Assembly: GCF_900095225.1 (NCBI RefSeq)
Contig: NZ_LT607429.1
Location: 1-37,016, forward strand
Source of the DNA: Pseudomonas sp. UMAB-08
GTDB taxonomy: Bacteria; Pseudomonadota; Gammaproteobacteria; Pseudomonadales; Pseudomonadaceae
DNA: 37,016 bases
Direction of reading: 5' to 3'
Below are positions 1-5,727 of this stretch, piece after piece. The first letter of the stretch is position 1. The number at the start of each line of letters is the position of its first letter. The notes below the pieces were generated by a model, which was not told the DNA's origin, did not search any database, and saw only the letters and a program-made list of their open reading frames with translations. The translations under genes and the position numbers were made by a program.

Positions 1-69
1 GCGCGACGGCCGTCGCGCTGACTGATGATGGCTGAGCGTACACGACGGTTCAGTTCGGTCTGTTCTTCT
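1..69 (-). pseudogene. IS630-like transposase gene, part distal to the IS66 insertion (runs off the left edge)
   Basis: Read on the minus strand and joined across the IS66 insertion to the start codon at 3061, this stretch continues one open frame: MNAQEIILSPEE followed by QTELNRRVRSAIISQRDGRR. The pattern R-V-R-x(4)-S-Q-R-D-x-x-R resembles the N-terminal helix-turn-helix region of IS630-family transposases, which is family knowledge from memory. The gene is broken after about 12 codons. Its remainder lies outside the window, so the family call rests on about 32 residues. Confidence 0.55.
62..69. repeat. Left copy of the 8-bp target site duplication
   Basis: GTTCTTCT lies directly outside the left end of the IS66 element and is repeated exactly at 3025-3032. 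Confidence 0.93.
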
Positions 70-90
70 GTAACCGTCCGGCCAGCACCC
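70..90 (+). repeat. Left terminal inverted repeat of the IS66 element
   Basis: It begins GTAACCGTCCG and pairs with the right end at about 15 of 21 positions. Ends starting GTAA are typical of the IS66 family. Confidence 0.88.
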
Positions 91-114
91 TCTCCTGATA
101 GCCCTCCAAATTGG

Positions 115-154
115 CCAAGATAGTGGACATCATTTTGAGTGGACACTATCTTGG
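115..154 (+). other. Perfect 11-bp inverted repeat enclosing the tnpA start
   Basis: CCAAGATAGTG at 115-125 is exactly complementary to CACTATCTTGG at 144-154. The 18-base loop between them contains the GTG start codon at 139. In RNA this would be a hairpin with the start codon in the loop and the first tnpA codons in the stem. Structures of this kind limit transposase translation in several insertion sequences. A protein-binding site is the alternative. The function is inferred; the repeat itself is seen directly. Confidence 0.5.
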
Positions 155-528
155 ATACAGTTGCTCCAGCCCGTCGAGCCGGTCGTCGCCCCAACTTTCC
201 GTTGGACTTTAAACGCCAAGTCGTCGAAGCCACCTTCCAGCCAGGAGCTTCGGTGTCGTTGATCGCTCGCGAACATGACGTCAATGCCAACCTGGTTTTT
301 CGCTGGCGGCATCAATATCAGGAAGGGTTATTCGGCGCCGTCAGCCAGAGCACAACGCTTTTGCCCGTCCAGGTGATAGAGGCGCCAATGGATCTGCCGC
401 AAGTCGTCCAGCCACAGACAGAGTGTCATTCCGAGATCGCAGTTGAGGTAGGAAAAGCCAAGCTGCGTATCACGGGCGCACCCGATCCGCAGACGCTGCA
501 ATTCGTCTTTCAGCAGTTATTGCGATGA
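139..528 (+). CDS. tnpA: IS66 accessory protein TnpA
   Basis: This 129-residue protein is the first gene of the IS66 element. Residues about 17-60 form the helix-turn-helix seen in IS3/IS66 OrfA-type proteins (FPLDFKRQVVEA, then SVSLIAREHDVNANLVFRW). TnpA is thought to bind DNA and is required with TnpB and TnpC for IS66 transposition. The start is a GTG with no strong ribosome-binding site, inside the loop of an 11-bp inverted repeat. The stop overlaps the tnpB start as ATGA, the usual coupling in this family. The exact start is less certain than the frame. Confidence 0.88.
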   Translation: MDTILDTVAPARRAGRRPNFPLDFKRQVVEATFQPGASVSLIAREHDVNANLVFRWRHQYQEGLFGAVSQSTTLLPVQVIEAPMDLPQVVQPQTECHSEIAVEVGKAKLRITGAPDPQTLQFVFQQLLR

Positions 529-869
529 TTGCCCCGCCCGCTGGAACCCGTATCTGGATCGCCGCCGGCGTCACGGACATGCGCCGTGGCTTCGATGGAT
601 TGGCGGCCTTGGTGCAAACTCAACTTGAAGCCGACCCGTTCTCCGGTCAGATCTTCGCCTTTCGCGGACGGCGCGGTGACCGGATCAAGCTGTTATGGTG
701 GGATGGCGACGGCTTGTGCCTGTTTTGCAAACGGCTGGAACAAGGACGCTTTGTCTGGCCGCAAGCAACCAGCGGCAGCGCGCCGCTGACGACCGCGCAG
801 TTGTCGATGCTATTGGAGGGCATTGATTGGCGCAGGCCAATTCGTACAGCACCCGTCCTCGCGGTCTGA
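525..869 (+). CDS. tnpB: IS66 accessory protein TnpB
   Basis: This 114-residue protein has the hallmark IS66 Orf2 sequence: TRIWIAAGVTDMRRGFDGLA near the start, then GRRGDRIKLLWWDGDGLCL and KRLEQGRFVWP. It is essential for transposition of IS66 elements, but its biochemical role is not established. It is translationally coupled to tnpA by a 4-base overlap and is followed 37 bases later by tnpC. Length and motif order are those of an intact family member. Confidence 0.93.
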   Translation: MIAPPAGTRIWIAAGVTDMRRGFDGLAALVQTQLEADPFSGQIFAFRGRRGDRIKLLWWDGDGLCLFCKRLEQGRFVWPQATSGSAPLTTAQLSMLLEGIDWRRPIRTAPVLAV

Positions 870-906
870 CTTGCCGCGCTGAAAAAATCCCTAGTAATAT
901 TCGGTC

Positions 907-2412
907 ATGACACTCGTGACCGAATCCCTGCCGAACGATCTTCAAGCCTTGAAGGCCTTGGTCTCTGCCCAGCGGGCAGAGATCGAGCGCTTGAAAATGA
1001 TGATCGCCAAGCTACGTCGTATGCAGTTCGGTCGCAGCTCCGAGCAACTGGACGCCATGATCGACCAGCTCCAGTTGAGTCTTGAGGAGCTGGAAGTCAG
1101 CCAGACTGAACTGACACCGCCAACCGAACCGCCACCTCGCACCGTCTCTCGGCGCAAGCCGTTACCTGAACACCTGCCTCGTGAAACCCACGTCCATCAG
1201 CCCGAGTCGCAATGCACTGGCTGCGGCGGAAAGCTTCGCCATTTGGGTGAGGATGTGTCCGAAGTGCTGGAGTACGTTCCGGCACGTTTCAAAGTCATTC
1301 GCCATGTCCGTCCGAAGTGGGTGTGCCGCTGCTGCGAGCACATCGCCCAGGTGCCGGCGCCGAGTCGTCCAATAGCCCGAGGCCTTGCAGGCCCGGGGTT
1401 GTTGGCCCATGTGCTGGTCTCCAAGTTTGTCGATCATTTGCCGTTGTATCGGCAGTCCGAGATCTACGCCCGTGAGGGCGTGGAGCTGGAGCGCTCCACC
1501 CTGGCCGACTGGGTCGGCCAGAGCAGTCAATTACTGCGACCGCTGATCAGCGCCCTTGAACGCCATGTCATGAGCGGCCATAAAGTCCATGCCGACGACA
1601 CGCCGATTGGTGTACTTGCGCCGAGCAACAGCAAAACCAAAACGGCTCGCCTATGGACATACGTGCGGGACGACCGACCTGCCGGTGACACGACACCGGC
1701 GGCGGTCTGGTTTGCCTACTCGCCGGATCGCAAGGGGCAACATCCCCGCGATCATCTCAAGAGCTTCAGCGGAATCTTGCAGGCTGACGGCTATGCCGGT
1801 TTTGCTCAACTGTACGCCACGGGCACTATTGAGGAAGCCGCGTGCTGGGCTCACGCCCGCCGCAAGTTTTACGACGTCTACAAAGACCTGGCTTCACCAC
1901 TTGCCGCCGAGGCGCTACAACGGATTGCAGCTCTATATGCCATCGAAAGCGAGATTCGAGGGCAGCCGCCCAACCTGCGAAAAGCGGTTCGGCAAAGCCG
2001 AGCAAGTCCGCTGCTGGAGCACCTGCACGCGTGGCTCAACCAGACGCTGACTCAACTGTCGAAAAAATCGACATTGGGCGGTGCAATCCTCTATGCCCTC
2101 AACCGGTGGCAGGCTTTAACGCGCTACTGCGATGACGCCCGAATCGAAATCGACAACAACGCCGCCGAGCGTGCCCTTCGGGCTGTGGCCTTGGGCCGCA
2201 AGAATTACCTGTTCGTGGGCTCTGACCACGGCGGCGAGAGGGCTGCTGCGATTTATAGTCTGGTGGGTACTGCCAAGCTAAACGGATTGAACCCGCAGGC
2301 GTATCTGACCTACGTGCTTGAGCACATTGCCGAGCACCCGATCAATCGGGTGAGCGAGTTGCTGCCCTGGAATATTTCTTTGAACCACTCTGAACACTGC
2401 GAGGCCGCCTGA
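907..2412 (+). CDS. tnpC: IS66 family transposase TnpC
   Basis: This 501-residue protein is the DDE transposase of the element. It has an N-terminal leucine-rich coiled coil (residues about 10-65), a Cys zinc-binding segment (CTGCGGKL at 103-110, then C140, C142 and C143), and the catalytic core. Acidic residues stand in HADDTPIG (230-231), QADGYAGF (294) and NNAAERALR, the usual IS66 D-D-E positions. The C-terminal helical segment (LNGLNPQAYLTYVLEHIAEHP) is also present. The gene is full length without frameshifts and starts at ATG 907. The passenger gene follows after 3 bases. Confidence 0.95.
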   Translation: MTLVTESLPNDLQALKALVSAQRAEIERLKMMIAKLRRMQFGRSSEQLDAMIDQLQLSLEELEVSQTELTPPTEPPPRTVSRRKPLPEHLPRETHVHQPESQCTGCGGKLRHLGEDVSEVLEYVPARFKVIRHVRPKWVCRCCEHIAQVPAPSRPIARGLAGPGLLAHVLVSKFVDHLPLYRQSEIYAREGVELERSTLADWVGQSSQLLRPLISALERHVMSGHKVHADDTPIGVLAPSNSKTKTARLWTYVRDDRPAGDTTPAAVWFAYSPDRKGQHPRDHLKSFSGILQADGYAGFAQLYATGTIEEAACWAHARRKFYDVYKDLASPLAAEALQRIAALYAIESEIRGQPPNLRKAVRQSRASPLLEHLHAWLNQTLTQLSKKSTLGGAILYALNRWQALTRYCDDARIEIDNNAAERALRAVALGRKNYLFVGSDHGGERAAAIYSLVGTAKLNGLNPQAYLTYVLEHIAEHPINRVSELLPWNISLNHSEHCEAA

Positions 2413-2415
2413 TCC

Positions 2416-2994
2416 ATGGTTAAAACTGTCCGTTTACCCAAACCCGCCTCCGACCTGTTGCTGCTGCACATTGAGCTGAAGTGGATCACTCCGACGATTT
2501 GGCGTCGGTTCGCGGTGCCTGAAAACATCACCTTGGGCAAATTGCACCATGTCATCCAGGTCGTGATGGGCTGGAGTGATAGCCATCTGCATGAGTTTGA
2601 AATTGCCGGTGAGAATTACGGCATGCCCGACCCTGATGGTTGTGGGCCGACGGTAAACCCGGAAGCCCGTAAAACGCTGATAAAGGCGCTGAACGGAAAG
2701 CGGACATTCAATTATCTCTACGATTTTGGTGACGGTTGGCATCACAGTATCAAGGTCGAAAAGACGCTACCGGCGATTGCCTGCCCTCAGGTGCCGTACT
2801 GCATCGAGGGCGCCAATGCTTGCCCGCCGGAAGACGTGGGTGGCGGGCTTGGTTATGAGGACTTTCTGGAGGCGATGACCAACCCCGATCATCCAGAGCA
2901 TGACGCGATGGTTGAATGGCATGGAGATGTTTTTGATCCAGCAGCATTTGAGTGCGAGCGCGTGAACCAGTGGTTTAAACGGATTAAGGTTTGA
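2416..2994 (+). CDS. pRiA4b ORF-3-like (IS1096 TnpR-type) passenger protein
   Basis: This 192-residue protein lies inside the IS66 boundaries, 3 bases after the tnpC stop and only 30 bases before the right end. Motifs of the plasmid pRiA4b ORF-3 family are visible: LHIELKWITPTIWRRFAVPE at the N-terminus, LGKLHHVIQVVMGWSDSHLHEF, FNYLYDFGDGWHHSIKVE, and the late ACPPEDVGGGLGYEDFLEA. The family is found as a passenger in IS1096 and other insertion sequences; its molecular function is unknown. It has no recombinase signature despite the TnpR name. Position and spacing suggest it is translated with tnpC. Confidence 0.85.
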   Translation: MVKTVRLPKPASDLLLLHIELKWITPTIWRRFAVPENITLGKLHHVIQVVMGWSDSHLHEFEIAGENYGMPDPDGCGPTVNPEARKTLIKALNGKRTFNYLYDFGDGWHHSIKVEKTLPAIACPQVPYCIEGANACPPEDVGGGLGYEDFLEAMTNPDHPEHDAMVEWHGDVFDPAAFECERVNQWFKRIKV

Positions 2995-3003
2995 GTTACA
3001 AGG

Positions 3004-3024
3004 CGGTGTAGCTCGGACGCTTAC
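3004..3024 (-). repeat. Right terminal inverted repeat of the IS66 element
   Basis: Read inward on the minus strand it begins GTAAGCGTCCG, matching the left end at 10 of the first 11 positions. It is followed immediately by the target duplication. Confidence 0.88.
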
Positions 3025-3032
3025 GTTCTTCT
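3025..3032. repeat. Right copy of the 8-bp target site duplication
   Basis: GTTCTTCT directly outside the right end of the IS66 element is identical to 62-69. Confidence 0.93.
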
Positions 3033-3061
3033 GGACTAAGGATAATCTCTTGGGCGTTCAC
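3025..3061 (-). pseudogene. IS630-like transposase gene, first 12 codons before the IS66 insertion
   Basis: On the minus strand a GTG at 3061-3059 follows a clear ribosome-binding site (GGGGGAA, about 6 bases upstream) and encodes MNAQEIILSPEE up to the insertion. Removing the IS66 element and one copy of the duplication rejoins this frame to positions 61-1. In the interrupted form translation would run a few codons into the IS66 end and stop. The IS630 assignment comes from the joined sequence only. Confidence 0.55.
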
Positions 3062-3139
3062 TTGCGTTCCCCCGAGTACTGAATGACAGGGAAAGTACAG
3101 CCAAAGATGCAGAAAATTTATTTCGAAAACATGACACTA

Positions 3140-3173
3140 GTTGCGCTTATGCGCAACGCGCCATGCCTGGCGC
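3140..3173. repeat. Two adjacent perfect short hairpins downstream of rpsA
   Basis: GTTGCGC-TTAT-GCGCAAC (3140-3157, 7-bp stem) is followed at once by GCGCCA-TGCC-TGGCGC (3158-3173, 6-bp stem). Both have 4-base loops. They lie between the rpsA terminator and the disrupted transposase gene, next to a TA at 3138-3139 that could be the boundary of an IS630-type element, since that family targets TA. Neither has a following T-tract, so they are not obvious terminators. Confidence 0.45.
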
Positions 3174-3179
3174 ACTACA

Positions 3180-3207
3180 AAAAAGGGCGACCGAAGTCGC
3201 CCTTTTT
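3180..3207 (-). terminator. Intrinsic terminator of rpsA
   Basis: GGGCGA (3185-3190) and TCGCCC (3197-3202) form a GC-rich stem with a 6-base loop. It is flanked by five A's on one side and five T's on the other, so it could act in both directions. It begins 18 bases after the rpsA stop codon. Confidence 0.88.
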
Positions 3208-3224
3208 CTATGGTCAATCAGAAC

Positions 3225-4916
3225 TTAGTTCTGTTTTTCCATTTGTGCGCGAAGCAGGTCACCGATGGTGGTAGGACCTGTGCTTTCCGCAGTTTCTGGC
3301 TTGGCGCGCAGGCTTTGGATAGCTTCTTTCTCGTCTTCAACGTCTTTCGACTTGATGGACAATTGGATTACGCGGCTCTTGCGATCAACGCTGATGATCT
3401 TGGCTTCAACTTCTTCGCCTTCTTTCAGAACGTTACGCGCGTCTTCAACGCGGTCACGGCTGATTTCGGAGGCTTTCAGAGTAGCTTCGATGTCGTCGCC
3501 CAGAGTGATGATGGCGCCTTTGGCGTCAACTTCTTTAACGATACCGCGAACGATAGCGCCTTTGTCATTGACCATCACGTACTCGGAGAACGGATCGCTT
3601 TCCAGCTGTTTGATGCCCAGGGAGATGCGTTCACGCTCTGGATCAACAGACAGGATCACGGTGTCGAGCTCATCGCCCTTCTTGAAGCGACGTACGGCTT
3701 CTTCGCCCACTTCGTTCCAGGAGATGTCGGACAGGTGAACCAGGCCGTCGATGCCGCCGTCCAGACCAATGAAGATACCGAAATCGGTGATCGACTTGAT
3801 GGTGCCGGAGATTTTATCGCCCTTGTTGAACTGGCCAGAGAAATCTTCCCATGGGTTAGATTTGCACTGTTTGATGCCGAGGGAGATACGACGACGCTCT
3901 TCGTCGATGTCCAGAACCATAACTTCCACTTCGTCGCCAACTTGTACGACTTTCGAAGGGTGGATGTTTTTGTTGGTCCAGTCCATTTCGGAAACGTGTA
4001 CCAGGCCTTCAACGCCTTCTTCCAGCTCAGCGAAGCAGCCGTAGTCGGTCAGGTTGGTAACACGGGCTGTTACGCGAGTGCCTTCTGGGTAGCGAGCTTT
4101 GATAGCGACCCATGGATCTTCGCCCAACTGCTTCAGACCCAGGGAAACACGATTGCGTTCGCGATCGTACTTCAGGACTTTTACATCGATCTCATCGCCA
4201 ACGTTGACGATTTCCGATGGATGCTTGATGCGTTTCCAAGCCATGTCGGTAATGTGCAGCAGGCCATCGACGCCACCCAGATCGACGAATGCGCCGTAAT
4301 CGGTGAGGTTTTTGACGATACCTTTGACTTGCTGACCTTCTTGCAAGGATTCCAGCAGAGCTTCGCGCTCAGCGCTGTTTTCGGCTTCAAGGACGCTACG
4401 GCGGGAAACGACAACGTTGTTGCGTTTCTGGTCGAGTTTGATGACCTTGAATTCGAGCTCTTTGCCTTCCAGGTGAGTCGTGTCACGCACTGGGCGGACA
4501 TCAACCAGAGAACCAGGCAGGAACGCACGGATGCCGTTAACGTCGACAGTGAAGCCGCCTTTAACCTTACCGTTGATAACGCCCTTGACCACTTCTTCAG
4601 CTGCGAAAGCCGCTTCCAGAACAATCCAGCACTCAGCACGCTTGGCTTTTTCGCGGGACAGCTTGGTTTCGCCAAAGCCATCTTCGACCGCGTCCAGTGC
4701 AACGTGCACTTCGTCGCCGATCTTGATGGTCAGCTCGCCAGCGTCGTTGTGGAACTGTTCCAGCGGGATGAGGCCTTCAGATTTCAGACCGGCGTGAACC
4801 GTAACCCATCCAGCCTGGTAATCGATATCAACGATGATCGCGGTGATGATCGAACCGGCCTGAAGGTTGAGGGTCTTTAGGCTTTCTTCAAAAAGTTCTG
4901 CAAAGCTTTCGCTCAT
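3225..4916 (-). CDS. rpsA: 30S ribosomal protein S1
   Basis: This 563-residue protein is ribosomal protein S1, which helps the 30S subunit bind and unfold mRNA at initiation. It shows six S1 (OB-fold) repeats. Repeats 3-6 are easy to see from the recurring patterns TDYGAFVDLGGVDGLLHITD, TDYGCFAELEEGVEGLVHVS and TDFGIFIGLDGGIDGLVHLS, each followed by a VGDE or KGDE turn. Repeats 1 and 2 are the more divergent ribosome-binding domains. Length is normal for Pseudomonas (about 560). The ATG at 4916 has an AGGA ribosome-binding site. The gene follows cmk by about 120 bases and has its own structured leader and terminator. Confidence 0.98.
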   Translation of the reverse strand: MSESFAELFEESLKTLNLQAGSIITAIIVDIDYQAGWVTVHAGLKSEGLIPLEQFHNDAGELTIKIGDEVHVALDAVEDGFGETKLSREKAKRAECWIVLEAAFAAEEVVKGVINGKVKGGFTVDVNGIRAFLPGSLVDVRPVRDTTHLEGKELEFKVIKLDQKRNNVVVSRRSVLEAENSAEREALLESLQEGQQVKGIVKNLTDYGAFVDLGGVDGLLHITDMAWKRIKHPSEIVNVGDEIDVKVLKYDRERNRVSLGLKQLGEDPWVAIKARYPEGTRVTARVTNLTDYGCFAELEEGVEGLVHVSEMDWTNKNIHPSKVVQVGDEVEVMVLDIDEERRRISLGIKQCKSNPWEDFSGQFNKGDKISGTIKSITDFGIFIGLDGGIDGLVHLSDISWNEVGEEAVRRFKKGDELDTVILSVDPERERISLGIKQLESDPFSEYVMVNDKGAIVRGIVKEVDAKGAIITLGDDIEATLKASEISRDRVEDARNVLKEGEEVEAKIISVDRKSRVIQLSIKSKDVEDEKEAIQSLRAKPETAESTGPTTIGDLLRAQMEKQN

Positions 4917-4920
4917 TTTA

Positions 4921-4977
4921 ATTCCTGTTGATCAAGGGCGAAGAATACGCCCATCTGCCACGTTCCAGACAACGTGG
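4921..4977 (-). promoter_or_regulatory. Structured 5' leader of rpsA
   Basis: Two hairpins lie just upstream of the rpsA ribosome-binding site. One pairs CCACGTT with AACGTGG (4958-4964 with 4971-4977), with a GGA-containing region at its loop. The other pairs GGGCG with CGCCC (4936-4940 with 4948-4952). In E. coli, S1 represses its own mRNA through a hairpin-rich leader with a poor ribosome-binding site. The equivalent role here is inferred from position and structure only. Confidence 0.45.
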
Positions 4978-4988
4978 GTTTCGTTCAA

Positions 4989-5027
4989 ATAAAAGAAGGC
5001 CTGTGGGACTATGCCTGGTCTCCCACA
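4989..5027 (-). terminator. Possible terminator or attenuator between cmk and rpsA
   Basis: On the minus strand TGTGGGA and TCCCACA (5027-5021 with 5008-5002) can form a 7-bp stem with a 12-base loop. It is followed by GGCC and a T-rich run (TTCTTTTATTT). The interrupted T-tract suggests partial termination, leaving rpsA to depend on its own promoter as well as on read-through. Confidence 0.4.
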
Positions 5028-5037
5028 CGCTTCCTTG

Positions 5038-5727
5038 TCATCCGGCGAGATCGCGAAGTGCGATTTCACTCAAAATGCGTTCCAGCACCTGCTCGATGGA
5101 TAATTCAGTGGAATCCAGCTGTATGGCGTCATGCGCCGGCTTGAGCGGGGCTACCGCTCGCTGGGTGTCACGCTCGTCGCGTGCACATATCTCATCTAGC
5201 AGACTCGACAGACTAACATCATCGCCCTTGGCCTTCAACTGCAAGTAACGGCGACGTGCACGTTCCTCGGCGCTGGCGGTCAGGAAAATCTTCAGCGGCG
5301 CATCCGGGAACACTACGGTGCCCATGTCGCGGCCATCGGCCACCAACCCCGGCGGCTCCTGAAACGCGCGCTGGCGCTGGAGCAAGGCATCGCGCACCGC
5401 TGGCAGTGAAGCCACTTGCGAGGCGCCATTGCCGATCTGTTCGTTACGGATGGCGTGGGTGACATCTTCGCCTTCCAGAGTAATCCGCTGCCCGTGATCA
5501 TCGGTGCCGACGTTGAACTGCACATCCAGATGAGCGGCCAGCAGCTTCAGGGCTTCTTCATTCGTCAGGTCGACGCCATGGTTGCGCGCGGAGAACGCCA
5601 ACAAACGATAGAGCGCTCCGGAATCGAGCAGGCACCAGCCCAGATGCTTGGCCAACCGGCCAGCAACGGTGCCTTTGCCCGAACCGCTAGGCCCATCGAT
5701 AGTGATGACTGGCGCTCGAACCCTCAT
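5038..5727 (-). CDS. cmk: Cytidylate (CMP) kinase
   Basis: This 229-residue cytosolic nucleoside monophosphate kinase phosphorylates CMP and dCMP with ATP. The P-loop ITIDGPSGSGKGT is at the N-terminus. The CMP-binding and lid regions follow, with VADGRDMGTVVFPDAPLKIF and TASAEERARRR. The frame is open upstream, but the start chosen is the ATG at 5727-5725. It overlaps the aroA stop as ATGA and gives the family N-terminus directly before the P-loop. This is the conserved place of cmk, between aroA and rpsA, and the overlap points to translational coupling. Confidence 0.96.
   Translation of the reverse strand: MRVRAPVITIDGPSGSGKGTVAGRLAKHLGWCLLDSGALYRLLAFSARNHGVDLTNEEALKLLAAHLDVQFNVGTDDHGQRITLEGEDVTHAIRNEQIGNGASQVASLPAVRDALLQRQRAFQEPPGLVADGRDMGTVVFPDAPLKIFLTASAEERARRRYLQLKAKGDDVSLSSLLDEICARDERDTQRAVAPLKPAHDAIQLDSTELSIEQVLERILSEIALRDLAG

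Larger units (their letters stand above)
70..3024 (+). mobile_element. Complete IS66-family insertion sequence with a passenger gene
   Basis: The element starts with GTAACCGTCCG at 70 and its other end, read inward on the minus strand, is GTAAGCGTCCG from 3024. These ends match at 10 of 11 positions and at about 15 of 21 overall. The 8 bases outside each end are identical (GTTCTTCT at 62-69 and 3025-3032), which is the target duplication length known for IS66. Inside are tnpA, tnpB and tnpC in the canonical order, then a fourth gene. All frames are intact and the duplication is perfect, so this looks like a recent and possibly active insertion. Confidence 0.95.

Noticed and set aside
1..18. 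A perfect 18-bp palindrome at the left edge (GCGCGACGGCCGTCGCGC)
   Set aside because: It falls in the coding frame of the disrupted transposase, where R-D-G-R-R-codons give this GC-rich symmetry by chance. There is no sign of a separate function.
3141..4880. A 579-codon open frame on the plus strand opposite rpsA
   Set aside because: It mirrors rpsA in the antisense frame. Its translation is low-complexity and rich in Phe, Asp and Val with no domain, while the minus strand encodes a clear S1 protein.
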